Of a stretch of 64,000 nt of DNA, positions 1 to 8,273 are shown piece by piece. The translations under genes and the position numbers were made by a program. How positions within the stretch are numbered: position 1 is the stretch's first letter; every line of letters begins with the position of its first letter. The notes under the pieces are model-generated. The model had not been told where the DNA came from, did not search any database, and worked only from the letters and a program-made list of their open reading frames with translations. The stretch covers positions 34,394 to 98,393 of the forward strand of contig DAHWOV010000098.1 in the NCBI GenBank assembly GCA_027339205.1, read 5' to 3'. This DNA is from JAJYVT01 sp027339205 (GTDB taxonomy: Bacteria > Actinomycetota > Acidimicrobiia > Acidimicrobiales > RAAP-2).

Positions 1-101
1 GCGACGGCGTCGCCGGATGACGACGGTGGAACTTCGCAGGGAGCTGGCGCGGCTCCAGAGCTCCCTTCTGCGTTCTCGTCTCCGAGCTCAACGCGAGCCA
101 C
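1..101 (-). CDS. possible partial CDS downstream of STAS gene
   Basis: A GTG at 101-99 opens a frame running off the left edge. It encodes about 33 residues rich in Gly, Ala, Ser and Pro, starting VARVELGDEN. It would overlap the end of the STAS gene by 14 nt. Codon third positions are mixed, and no Shine-Dalgarno is obvious. Other frames are also open here, so this is only a candidate for the next gene of a STAS operon; no function can be given. Confidence 0.2.
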   Translation of the reverse strand, partial: MARVELGDENAEGSSGAAPAPCEVPPSSSGDAV

Positions 102-387
102 CTCGCAGGCGGTCGGGCTCGAGCCCGACCCAGTGCAGTCGGGCCACGGCGTCCCGTGCCATCCGCTGGAGCCGCACCAAGGTGTTGGCTGCGTCCGCGT
201 CGGCTACGGACAGCTTGGACACGTCGACCGTGATGCTCGGCGGTCGCCGTGCCAACACGATCTGCGCCGCCTCCAGCACGTATGGACGGGTCCTGCGGTC
301 GAGCGTCCCGGTGCACCGAAGGGACGTCTGCCCGAGGGTCAGCTCCAGCTCCGGATCCACAGCGACGATGTCACATGCGCATGTCAC
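88..387 (-). CDS. STAS-domain protein (anti-anti-sigma-like)
   Basis: A 99-residue protein that is essentially one STAS fold, as in SpoIIAA-type anti-sigma-factor antagonists. The order is strand ELELTL, then TGTLDRRT, then a helix, then strand SITVDVSKLSVADA, then helix ANTLVRLQ. In true antagonists the segment after the VDVS strand holds a phosphorylatable Ser (usually D-S-S/T-G). Here the matching segment reads ADADAANT, so the usual kinase target Ser is absent. It may be a constitutive binder or a STAS module with another partner. It lies next to CBS and S2P genes, which suggests a stress-signalling role. The fold is clear from the pattern; the partner is unknown. Confidence 0.7.
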   Translation of the reverse strand: MTCACDIVAVDPELELTLGQTSLRCTGTLDRRTRPYVLEAAQIVLARRPPSITVDVSKLSVADADAANTLVRLQRMARDAVARLHWVGLEPDRLRGGSR

Positions 388-487
388 GATGCAGCTCTCC
401 GCGACTCATGCTTTCGGCGAGGAAGCCCCCGGGGCGCAGGGGCGTCGCTCCTCGATGGCGGTGGGCACCGGACGCTCCCTCCGGGCC

Positions 488-514
488 ACGAACAACACGA
501 ACAACACGAACAAC
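488..514. repeat. 9-bp tandem repeat, 3 copies
   Basis: Three perfect copies of ACGAACAAC in the 300-bp interval between the STAS gene and the first CBS gene. The interval 388-687 holds no convincing gene. Apart from this repeat and the inverted site at 611-624, I see nothing else in it. Confidence 0.85.
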
Positions 515-610
515 GCTAGGGAAGCTGACCGGTCGCGACCAGGGTCCAACGTCCCAGTCGTGACTGCAGCGGGAGGTCCTCACCAGGTCGACGGACGGCT
601 GGGACGGCGC

Positions 611-624
611 GGGACCTTTGCCCC
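611..624. promoter_or_regulatory. candidate DosR-like inverted site
   Basis: GGGACCTTTGCCCC is an imperfect GGGAC-N4-GYCCC inverted repeat about 65 bp before the CBS gene start at 688. The mycobacterial DosR box has a GGGACT-WWA-GTCCC core and drives CBS and S2P genes under hypoxia. The match is partial and no DosR homologue is visible in the window, so this is a suggestion from context only. Confidence 0.25.
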
Positions 625-687
625 TTGCCAGAGGAACGACGGCGAGGTTCGCTGGCATCGGCAGGCCGAGACACGGGAGGAACGTCC

Positions 688-1137
688 ATGCTGGTGAGAG
701 AGTTCCTGCACAAGGCTCCCGTGACCGTTCCCCCCGAGTGCACCCTCGAGGAGGCAGCGACGCTCATGGCCCTCCACGACGTCGGGGCGCTGCTCGTGGT
801 GAGCGAGGGCGCGCTCGTGGGAGTCGTGACCGACCGCGACATCGTGGTGCGCGCAGTGGGTGCGGGGCTGGCTCCGAGCGCCCGCGTGGAGGAGGTCCTG
901 ACCGCTCATCCGGCGACGATCCAGGGATCGGTCGACATCGTCGATGCCTACCGGGTGCTCGAGAAGGCCGGTGTGCGACGCCTCCCGGTGCTCGAGGAGG
1001 GGGAGGTCGCAGGGATCGTCTCTGTCGACGATCTGCTCCTCGCGCTGGTGCTCGAGTTGGGCGCGACGCTCTCACCGATCGCGAGGGAGACCCTCCGCCG
1101 GGACATCCCGATCGACATCGCGGGCCGCCCCGAATAG
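688..1137 (+). CDS. CBS-pair domain protein
   Basis: A 149-residue protein made of two tandem CBS motifs (about residues 1-60 and 70-130), the fold that binds AMP, ATP, SAM or NADH in its cleft. The CBS hallmark VVTDRDIVVRA occurs near residue 50, and GVRRLPVLEEGEVAGIVSVDD near residue 100. The ATG at 688 is chosen because GGGAGG lies 7 nt upstream; a longer open frame from 625 lacks such a site. It resembles stand-alone hypoxic-response CBS proteins (Hrp1 type). It is the first of three CBS-containing genes within 2.5 kb. Confidence 0.9.
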   Translation: MLVREFLHKAPVTVPPECTLEEAATLMALHDVGALLVVSEGALVGVVTDRDIVVRAVGAGLAPSARVEEVLTAHPATIQGSVDIVDAYRVLEKAGVRRLPVLEEGEVAGIVSVDDLLLALVLELGATLSPIARETLRRDIPIDIAGRPE

Positions 1138-1181
1138 ATCGACGTCCTCTTGCCTGGCGATCGAGCCGCCAGCGCGCGTGG

Positions 1182-2306
1182 TCACCGACGCGCGCGGGGC
1201 GTCCAGCTGGTCGCACGTTCCAGGTCGGCCAGGCTGACCACCCCGGCAAGGTTACCGGCATCGTCGAGCACCAACGCAGGGCGGCCCTGGTGCGAGAACA
1301 TCCGCTCGACCACGAGGTCCGCCGGGTCGTCGGTCCGCGCCACCGGCACTGTGGCGATGGGGATGGCGACCTGGTCAGCCGTGGTCGTCTCGAGCTGGCC
1401 GGCGTGGAGCTTGCGGATCGCTTGCGCCGTGAGGACGCCGGTCAAAGACCCCTCGTCGTCGGTGACGACGAGCGCGTCAGCGTCGGAGCGCCAGCGATGC
1501 AACGCCAGCGCGTCGGCAACGCTGGACCGTCCGCGCACAGCCGGCGGGTCGGGGGTCATGACCTGGCGCACAGTCAGGCCGGAAAGGGTGCCCTGAAGAA
1601 GTGCGTACTGCTCCTCGGCACCGGCGGCCGCGTAGAGGAAGAACCCGATCAGTGCCGCCCACAAGGCGGTGATGCCCACGTAGAAGATCCCGAGGACGCC
1701 GAGAGCGACGAGGAGGAAGCCGAAGCCACGCCCCACGCGGGCGGCAGCCACCGCGGCACGCGTGCGGGCACCCCAGTGCCGCCACAGGGCTGCCCGCAGG
1801 ACGCGCCCGCCGTCGAGCGGCGCTGCCGGGATCAGGTTGAAGAAGGCGAGGACCAGGTTGATCTCCCAGAGCCAGGTGAACGTGGCGACGACCAGACCGT
1901 GGGAGGCTGCCAAGGCCGCGAGCGCCGCGGCACCGGCGAAGACCCCCGCCAGCACGGCGCTCGTCGCAGGACCCGCTATGGCAACCCGGAAGTCCGCTCC
2001 CGGGGTGTGGGCCTCGCCCTCCAGCTGGGTGACGCCGCCGAACACGAACAGGGTGATGGACCTCACCGTGACACCGTTGTGCCTCGCCACGAGCGCGTGG
2101 GACGCTTCGTGGGCGAGCAGCGACAGCAAGAGGACGACTGCCCCCGCCACGCCCGCCACCCAGTCGCCAGCCCCCGCATGGCCCGGATGAGCCGGGAGCT
2201 GGTACTCGGCGAGCTCCCACGCGAACAGGGCGAGGATGACGATGACGCTCCAGTGGACGCCCACCGCGATCCCGCGGACCGTGCAGAGGCGAACGCTCTG
2301 CCTCAT
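1182..2306 (-). CDS. site-2 protease family (M50) membrane metalloprotease with C-terminal CBS domains
   Basis: An intramembrane zinc metalloprotease of the S2P/SpoIVFB-Rv2625c type, 374 residues. The N-terminal half has several membrane segments. It carries the HExxH zinc motif HEASH at residues 66-70 and the third-ligand motif NLIPAAPLDGGR at 157-168 (Asp165). Two CBS motifs fill residues about 245-365 and probably sense nucleotides to gate proteolysis. The ATG at 2306 is preferred to an upstream TTG (2327); a GGGGGA lies upstream at a long spacing. Such proteases usually cleave membrane-bound anti-sigma factors, but the substrate cannot be read from the sequence. Confidence 0.92.
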   Translation of the reverse strand: MRQSVRLCTVRGIAVGVHWSVIVILALFAWELAEYQLPAHPGHAGAGDWVAGVAGAVVLLLSLLAHEASHALVARHNGVTVRSITLFVFGGVTQLEGEAHTPGADFRVAIAGPATSAVLAGVFAGAAALAALAASHGLVVATFTWLWEINLVLAFFNLIPAAPLDGGRVLRAALWRHWGARTRAAVAAARVGRGFGFLLVALGVLGIFYVGITALWAALIGFFLYAAAGAEEQYALLQGTLSGLTVRQVMTPDPPAVRGRSSVADALALHRWRSDADALVVTDDEGSLTGVLTAQAIRKLHAGQLETTTADQVAIPIATVPVARTDDPADLVVERMFSHQGRPALVLDDAGNLAGVVSLADLERATSWTPRARR

Positions 2307-2751
2307 CGGCGCGCGTCCCCCGAGCAAACCGGGCGCCTGTGCAGCGGCCTGTAGGTCGGCGCTCTCACCTGTGCTCGCCCGCGAGCTCGCGGCGCGGCAT
2401 GCGCCGTCGCGTCGAGGGCTCGTTCACCCGAAGACGAGAGAGGGGGCACGTCTCTCCTCGTAGATCCTCGTAGGATTCGTGTTGCGTCGACTGTGCGGCA
2501 CGCCAGGAGACGGTTCGTAGGGGCGAACGTCACCTGCCGGGTCGCTGGCGAGGCGAGCAGGGACTGGAGCAACCACAACCGCCCCGAGCGCAGCGGGGAC
2601 CGACGGCCTCGTGCGGAGCGGACGCCGCTACGGCCATCCGGCCCAGCCTGATCGGATGAATGGTGACCTTGGCCTCTTCGGCGTCCCTCGGGACCGATCC
2701 ACGATCGTCTCGACGAGCGGATGCTCGCCGTCGTAGTCCCGGAGGTTCACG
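2307..2751. other. intergenic region between divergent S2P and CBS genes
   Basis: These 445 bp have no convincing gene on either strand; the open frames present have poor codon bias. GTCCC-TC-GGGAC at 2683-2694 is a short inverted repeat about 58 bp before the next CBS start and echoes the GGGAC site at 611. A direct repeat of TCCTCGTAG occurs near 2456-2476. Promoters for both divergent genes must lie here. Confidence 0.4.
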
Positions 2752-3177
2752 ATGAGCCAACTCAGCGAATTCGTACGCAAGCCGGTGTTCGCCTGCTCGC
2801 CCGGCGCCACGCTGGCGATGGCCGCCCAGGAGATGGACACCCACAACGTCGGGAGCCTGGTCGTCACCGACCGCGACGACCGGATCCTGGGGATGATCAC
2901 CGATCGCGACATCGCGCTCGCGATCGGTCGCGGGAGCACCCCGGACACTCCGGTGGACCGGGTCAGCACCCACGGGGTCGTCACCATCCGGGCCGACAGC
3001 GACGTCCACGACGCAGCGGCCCTCATGGGCGCCAAGGGTGTCTGGCGGCTGCCGGTCACTGACGACGGCGGCCGCCCTGTCGGCATGCTCAGCCTCAACG
3101 ACGTCTTCGGCTACCTGGTGCACGAGACCGAGAGCCTGTCCCTGGCTGCGCACGCCCACCGGGCCCCCCGGCTCTAG
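2752..3177 (+). CDS. CBS-pair domain protein (Hrp1-like)
   Basis: A 141-residue stand-alone CBS pair. The two motifs span about residues 8-60 and 72-128, each with the characteristic D-R-D/N-D turn (VVTDRDDRILGMITDRD; PVGMLSLND). GGAGG lies 6 nt before the ATG. By architecture it is a paralogue of the gene at 688 and of the CBS part of the S2P protease. The family binds adenine nucleotides and is induced by hypoxia in mycobacteria. It ends 21 nt from the convergent zwf stop. Confidence 0.9.
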   Translation: MSQLSEFVRKPVFACSPGATLAMAAQEMDTHNVGSLVVTDRDDRILGMITDRDIALAIGRGSTPDTPVDRVSTHGVVTIRADSDVHDAAALMGAKGVWRLPVTDDGGRPVGMLSLNDVFGYLVHETESLSLAAHAHRAPRL

Positions 3178-3198
3178 GGGCCAGCTTCGGCGCCCGGG

Positions 3199-4617
3199 TC
3201 ACCCGGCGGGATGGCGGGGGGCAGGGTTGTGCCAGCGGCCGTGGGGGGCGATGAGCGCGTCCGCCTCGTCGGGTCCCCAGCTGCCCGGCGCGTACGGCAG
3301 GGCAGCTGCGTGGTGCTCGAGGACGGGGTCGACGACGGCCCAGGCTGCTTCGACGACGTCCTGTCGGGTGAACAGGGACCCGTCTCCTGCCAGGGCGTCG
3401 CCGAGGAGGCGCTCGTAGGGCTGCTCCTCGCTGGGCGGGGCCTCGAGCAGGGAGAGCTCGCGCTGGTCGCCCAGGAACTGCTCTCCTGGTCGCTTCACGC
3501 GCGCTGCCAGCGCGATCACCGGGCGAGGCGACAACCCGAAGCGCAGGTAGTTGGCTCGGCTGCCCCGAGCCACGGCGTCCTCGAAGAGGGGCTGTGGAGT
3601 CGGCTGCAGCTCGACGAGGACCTCCGTCGCGGTCTCGGCGAGGCACTTCCCCGACCGCAGGTACCACGGGACACCGGCCCAGCGCCACGACTCGATGCGC
3701 AGACGGAGGGCGCAGAAGGTCTCGACGTCGGAGTCCTTGGCCACCCCCGGCTCATCGCGGTAGCCGGTGAACTGGCCCCGGACGACATCGCCGGGCGAGA
3801 GCGGTCGCATCGCCTTGAAGATGTTGAGCTTCTCGGTCTGCACGGCGTCCATCCCCCGGTACGCGGGCGGCTCCATGGCGAGCAGCGCCACGATCTGGAA
3901 GAGGTGGTTTTCGATCACGTCCCTTAGGCAGCCGACGCTTTCGTAGAAGGCGCCCCGCCCCTCCACGCCGAACTGCTCGGCCAAGGTGATCTGGACGCTG
4001 GCGACGTAGTTGCGGTTCCAGATCGGCTCCAAGAAGGAGTTGGCGAAGCGGAAGTAGAGGAGGTTCATGATCTCCTCCTTGCCGAGGAAGTGATCGATGC
4101 GGAAGATCGCTGACTCTGGGAAGGCCGAGGCCAGCGCCTCGTCGAGCGCTTTGGCCGAGGCGAGATCGCGCCCGAAGGGCTTCTCCACGATCACCCTTGC
4201 GCCGTCGGTCAGCCCGGCAGCTTGCAGCCCCTGGACCACGGTCGCAAACAGCGACGGTGGCACCGCGAGGTAGTGGGCGGGGTGCCGCGCGGTGCCGAGC
4301 TGCTGGTGGAGCTGGTCGAACGTGCGCGGGTCGCCGTAGTCGCCGTCGACGTAGCGAAGCAGCGACAAGAGCCGGTCGAGGGCACCCGTGTCGTCCACGC
4401 CGGTCAGGGTCCGCGCGACGCTGTCGCGTGCGCGGTCCCGGAGCTGCGCCAAGTCCCACCCCGAGGACGCGATCCCGATCACCGGGACAGACAGCGTGCG
4501 GCGCTTCACCATCTCGTAGAGCGCGGGGAAGATCATCTTGTGGGCCAGATCACCCGTGGCGCCGAAGAACACGAACGCGTCTGCAGCCCGCGTGCCCTCG
4601 CCGGCGCTGTCGGTCAC
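3199..4617 (-). CDS. zwf: glucose-6-phosphate 1-dehydrogenase
   Basis: Oxidises glucose 6-phosphate to 6-phosphogluconolactone with NADP+, the first step of the oxidative pentose phosphate pathway, in the cytoplasm. The dinucleotide motif GATGDLA is at residues 19-25, EKPFG (substrate lysine) at 145-149, and the active-site signature RIDHFLGKE at 173-181. The length of 472 residues is near the family norm of about 490-510. The start is GTG at 4617, with GAGGAGG 5 nt upstream. It stands alone, with no opcA, tal or gnd beside it, and is convergent with the CBS gene. It could supply NADPH in the stress setting suggested by its neighbours. Confidence 0.95.
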   Translation of the reverse strand: MTDSAGEGTRAADAFVFFGATGDLAHKMIFPALYEMVKRRTLSVPVIGIASSGWDLAQLRDRARDSVARTLTGVDDTGALDRLLSLLRYVDGDYGDPRTFDQLHQQLGTARHPAHYLAVPPSLFATVVQGLQAAGLTDGARVIVEKPFGRDLASAKALDEALASAFPESAIFRIDHFLGKEEIMNLLYFRFANSFLEPIWNRNYVASVQITLAEQFGVEGRGAFYESVGCLRDVIENHLFQIVALLAMEPPAYRGMDAVQTEKLNIFKAMRPLSPGDVVRGQFTGYRDEPGVAKDSDVETFCALRLRIESWRWAGVPWYLRSGKCLAETATEVLVELQPTPQPLFEDAVARGSRANYLRFGLSPRPVIALAARVKRPGEQFLGDQRELSLLEAPPSEEQPYERLLGDALAGDGSLFTRQDVVEAAWAVVDPVLEHHAAALPYAPGSWGPDEADALIAPHGRWHNPAPRHPAG

Positions 4618-4854
4618 CTCGGCCTCCTCGGTACGAGGATCGGCGTTGTCACGCCGTCAGCGTGCACCCGGCGTCGCACACGAGCGACGAACCGATGGGG
4701 GGGAGGCGAACAGGCCATGGGTTGCAACATAGGCGAGGAGCGTTGCGGGCGCGACGAAGTCGACGACGGGGAGGATCCACGAGGATCGGGTCGCTGACAC
4801 GAAATGGCGAGCACCCCGCCTCTCCCGGGGCCTGTCCACGAGCAGGCGGCGTGC

Positions 4855-5979
4855 TCAGGCGCCTCGGCGAGAAGATGGTCCGAAGTACTGCTCGACCGCC
4901 TCCGCCGTCCCCTCGGCGATCGCCGCGTGCCCGGCCTCGCTGACGGCGATCGAACCCTCGAAGGGGTCCGAGACGAACAGCGGCTCGATGAGCGCGCCAG
5001 GCATCTCGCTCGGCGTTGTGAACCATCCTGGGTCGGCGGGTCCGAGGAGCAGGAGGTGGCGATAGGTGGCCGCGACTGTTGTGAGCGGGACGCCCCCCAG
5101 TGTTGTGTCGGGCTGGACGCCGTCGTCGGGGATCTGCCACCCGTGGGCGTTCATCCGAGCGAGCACGTCGTGCTGGAGGAGAGTGGCCAGCCGCAGGCTC
5201 TTGGCGGCGAAGGGCCTGGACGCGTCGTACGCGGTGACGCTGCCGGCGTCCTTGGGGGATGTGCCCGCGTCGAGGTAGATCCCGACGAGGATTGTCGCCC
5301 GCGCGAGGTTGGCGCAGGCGTCCCGTGCGGCGATGTCCGCCCTGGCCCCTGCCACCGACAGCGCCCCGCTTGTGAGGTCCGAGGGCGTCAGTCGCACCAC
5401 GCTGGTGTCGGCGGTGCGCGACACGACGACCCGGAACCCCGCGGACCGGAGCAGGTTCATGGTCTCGAGCTCGATGGTGAGGTTCTCGCCTGCCTCGTAG
5501 ATCACCTTTCCTGTCTCGGTCACACCCCTCCCGCCGGGGTCGATGCCGCCGTGACCGGCGTCGAGGAAGACGGTGTGGTGGTTGGGGGGACCTGCCGGCG
5601 CGAACGCGACACATGCTCCGCGGGCGAAGCGCGCGGGGGCGAGCGGTGCGCCGCCCGCGGTCGACGTCGACATGGTCGCCGGGGCGTTCGCCCCGGCGGC
5701 GCCCCGCCCTCCGGGTGACCCCGACGCGCCCGACGCGCCCGCCGCACCCGACGCGCCCGCCTTCGCGCGCGGGGCGTTCGACCCTCCACCCGTGAGGAGC
5801 AGGGCAACCACGAGCAGCACGAGCGCCGCCGGTGCCGCCATCGCGAGCGTCCGGCGCCGGCGCAGCCTCGCTGGGCGCGGAGCCCCGGGAGAGTCCGAGG
5901 CGCCGCGGGCGGCTCGGCCGGCGTCCTTGGCGTGCGCCCGCCGCTGGTGAGTCCCCCGGCGCCGCTCCGCATCCGGCAT
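4855..5979 (-). CDS. N-acetylmuramoyl-L-alanine amidase-like protein (Amidase_3), possible altered zinc site
   Basis: Membrane-anchored cell-wall hydrolase fold, 374 residues. A basic cytoplasmic stretch is followed by a membrane segment (about 48-64), a Gly/Ala/Ser-rich collagen-like linker (75-100), and the Amidase_3 domain (about 136-368). The first zinc ligand His143 is in AGHGG, and Glu165 in YEAGEN fits the second. The catalytic Glu332 sits in LIEPLFVSDP. At the usual third ligand (S-I-H-x-N) this protein reads VGIYLDA, with Tyr235 in place of His. It may therefore be a weak or inactive regulator, or use another ligand. The ATG at 5979 is chosen because the frame upstream runs into the next gene and lacks coding bias. 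The start has no clear Shine-Dalgarno. Confidence 0.85.
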   Translation of the reverse strand: MPDAERRRGTHQRRAHAKDAGRAARGASDSPGAPRPARLRRRRTLAMAAPAALVLLVVALLLTGGGSNAPRAKAGASGAAGASGASGSPGGRGAAGANAPATMSTSTAGGAPLAPARFARGACVAFAPAGPPNHHTVFLDAGHGGIDPGGRGVTETGKVIYEAGENLTIELETMNLLRSAGFRVVVSRTADTSVVRLTPSDLTSGALSVAGARADIAARDACANLARATILVGIYLDAGTSPKDAGSVTAYDASRPFAAKSLRLATLLQHDVLARMNAHGWQIPDDGVQPDTTLGGVPLTTVAATYRHLLLLGPADPGWFTTPSEMPGALIEPLFVSDPFEGSIAVSEAGHAAIAEGTAEAVEQYFGPSSRRGA

Positions 5980-6008
5980 CGGCTGAGACGGTAGTGCGCC
6001 TGCCGGCG

Positions 6009-7961
6009 CTAGTTCGAACGAAGGGTGCGGGGGCCGCCCCGGGTGCCGCCGCCCCGGGTGCTGCCGCTCCGGGTGCTGCCGGACGCCGGGCGCGAGGCGG
6101 GCTCGGGAGGCGGTGTCTCGAGCGCGTGGACGAGCAGGGATGCGTAGTACTGCGCGCCCTGGGGGTCGAGATGGACGCCGTCGGGATAGAAGTACTGCGG
6201 CGTGCTTGCCGAGAGCGCGTACCAGTTGACCATCGTCGTGTGGGGGTAGGTGCGCGCCACTTGCGCGATGTTCTGGTTCACGGCTTGCTCCCACGGGCGT
6301 GTCTCACGCGTGTTGACGAGCACGATGCGCCGCATGGGCCCGAGCGAGCGAAGGAGCGTCTCGAGCTGTGTCACGCTGAAGTACCCGTTGGTGCCGAGCT
6401 CGAGGATGAGCTCGTCGCCCACGTCACCGTCTTGCTTGAGCTGGGGCACCTCGGCCTGGACCTGGTAGAGCTGCTGGCCGATCTGCGCGTCGATCACTGC
6501 ACCGGGCAGCAGCTTGCTGATGTACGGCGCGGCGTCCACCATGATCGAGTCGCCGATGATCGTGACGCCTCTCCCGGCAGGGACGGTCGTCGGGGTCGTG
6601 GGCTCCGAGCCGCCGGGCAGGCCCGGCCCCGTTCCACCGGTGCCGCGTGGGGGGTCGTGGGGGAGGGTGCCGGTCGCCGGCGTGACGCTTCGGGGCGACG
6701 GCACGATGCTCTTCGTGGCCTCAGGGATGGGCGTCGCGCCCGTGATCACGCCTGACAGCCCGAGCGAACAGATCAGGCCACAGCCGAGCACTGCGCCGGT
6801 CGCGCCCCAGGCCTGCCTCCCCGGGACGAGGCGCGCCCACTCCCTCTTGCGCCACGCGTCCCGTGCCTCCTGCCAGCGACGGCCCAGCGCGCCGTGGCGC
6901 ACGGGCTCCTCCACGAAGTGCCACGAGAGGCCCGCGGCGACGAAGATGCCGACGACCTGGAGGACGTCGCGAACGACGTCCTGCTTCGCGCCCTGCGGCG
7001 TGGTGAGCACGATGACCGGCAGTGACCACAGGTAGATCCCGTAGGAGCGCTCGCCGATCCAGCGCAGCGGACCCACCCCGAGGACCCGCGCGACCCGCGC
7101 GCCCGGATGGACGCAGACGGCGATGAGGATGGCGGTGAGCACCGAGAGCAGGGCCATGCCGCCGCGGTACACGAAGGGGTCGTACTGGCCGGTCTGCCAG
7201 TACATCACGACGATGCCGAGCAGGGCCGCACCCCCGGTGAGCTCCAGCAACGAGCGCGCCCTCGGCGTGATGGGACCGAAGCGCTGGCTGCGCGGCCAGA
7301 CCAGCGCGAGCGCCGCGCCGATGAGGAGCTCGAAGGCCCTCGTGTCGGTCCCGTCGTAGACACGCGTCGGGTCGGCGTAGGGAACGAACAGGAGCGCCAT
7401 CTCGACAACGGAGGCCGCGGCGAGCACGAGGCAGCCGGCGACGAGCACCCGCCGGTCGCGGACCCAGTGCAGCGCGGCGAGGAGCGCAAAGGGCCACACG
7501 AGGTAGAACTGCTCTTCGATCGCGAGCGACCAGAGGTGGCCGAGCGGGGAGGGCGGCCCGTACTGGGCGAAGTACGAGACGTGGTGGAAGATGTACCACC
7601 AGTTGCTGTAGTAGAAGACCGCCGGCAGCATGTCGCCGCGAAGCGTGGGGAGCTGCGCCCTGTCGAGCAAGGTCGCCCAGGCGACGGTCACGAGCAGCAT
7701 CACGAACAGGGCCGGGAGCAGCCTCCGGGCCCGGCGCAGCCAGAACTGCCCGAACGAGCGCGCCCCGCGCTTGCGGATCGCCGCGACGAGGAGGTCGGTG
7801 ATCAGGTAGCCGGAGAGGACGAAGAAGACGCCGACGCCGAGCAGCCCGCCGCTCGCCCACCCCAGATCGAGATGGTACGCGACGACCCCGAGGACGGCGA
7901 CCGCGCGGATGCCGTCCAAGCCTGCGTTGTAGGTGCTTGATCCTTCGACTGGTCGGGGCAT
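6009..7961 (-). CDS. acyltransferase 3 / SGNH-hydrolase membrane protein (OafA-like)
   Basis: A 650-residue integral membrane O-acyltransferase that transfers acyl groups to surface polysaccharide or peptidoglycan. The N-terminal half has about ten membrane helices with the acyltransferase-3 motifs DGIRAVAV and catalytic His30, then LLGVGVFFVLSGYLI. A linker rich in Pro, Thr and Gly leads to an SGNH/GDSL-type domain from about residue 465, with GDSIMVD and the C-terminal PDGVHLD (Asp-x-x-His). The extreme C-terminus is a Gly-Thr-Arg-Ser repeat tail, encoded by roughly 15-bp tandem units near 6034-6081. It lies just upstream of the amidase gene on the same strand (29-nt gap), fitting joint wall modification. 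Confidence 0.92.
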   Translation of the reverse strand: MPRPVEGSSTYNAGLDGIRAVAVLGVVAYHLDLGWASGGLLGVGVFFVLSGYLITDLLVAAIRKRGARSFGQFWLRRARRLLPALFVMLLVTVAWATLLDRAQLPTLRGDMLPAVFYYSNWWYIFHHVSYFAQYGPPSPLGHLWSLAIEEQFYLVWPFALLAALHWVRDRRVLVAGCLVLAAASVVEMALLFVPYADPTRVYDGTDTRAFELLIGAALALVWPRSQRFGPITPRARSLLELTGGAALLGIVVMYWQTGQYDPFVYRGGMALLSVLTAILIAVCVHPGARVARVLGVGPLRWIGERSYGIYLWSLPVIVLTTPQGAKQDVVRDVLQVVGIFVAAGLSWHFVEEPVRHGALGRRWQEARDAWRKREWARLVPGRQAWGATGAVLGCGLICSLGLSGVITGATPIPEATKSIVPSPRSVTPATGTLPHDPPRGTGGTGPGLPGGSEPTTPTTVPAGRGVTIIGDSIMVDAAPYISKLLPGAVIDAQIGQQLYQVQAEVPQLKQDGDVGDELILELGTNGYFSVTQLETLLRSLGPMRRIVLVNTRETRPWEQAVNQNIAQVARTYPHTTMVNWYALSASTPQYFYPDGVHLDPQGAQYYASLLVHALETPPPEPASRPASGSTRSGSTRGGGTRGGPRTLRSN

Positions 7962-8223
7962 CTGCTACCGGAGTTGGTCGTCGCAGGCACGTGCCCAAGG
8001 GCACGGGCCGCGAGGTTCGCGTGCTCTCCGATGGTGACAGGCATCGGAGGGGAAGTCGAGACACCCCGAGGAATTCCGCGTGCATGCAGCGTGGATCGGC
8101 GCGGCGGCACGTATCTGTGGTGCCAACCAGGAGCCGCCCTGCTGACGGTGCCGGCAGCGCGACGCGCCGAGGGGCGGCCGTGGGCGGCGCTGCCCACGAG
8201 GGAGCAACGCCGGGGAACACGGC

Positions 8224-8247
8224 AGGTTACGGCGTGACGCCTAACCT
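8224..8247. promoter_or_regulatory. inverted repeat upstream of MFS gene
   Basis: AGGTTA-C-GGCGT-G-ACGCC-TAACCT: two 11-bp arms with a single unpaired base, 26 bp before the MFS start. It lies in the 312-bp divergent interval 7962-8273 between the acyltransferase and MFS genes, which otherwise shows no gene. TAACCT inside it could double as a -10 element. It may be an operator or a hairpin leader. Confidence 0.5.
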
Positions 8248-8273
8248 CGGAGCTGTGGGGGTGACCCGGCGAG

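Noticed and set aside
4657..4839. 60-residue minus-strand frame between amidase and zwf with a hydrophobic stretch
   Set aside because: No ribosome site and weak codon bias; the hydrophobic run (WILPVVDFVAPATLLAYV) is short and unsupported. The 237-bp gap otherwise shows nothing definite.
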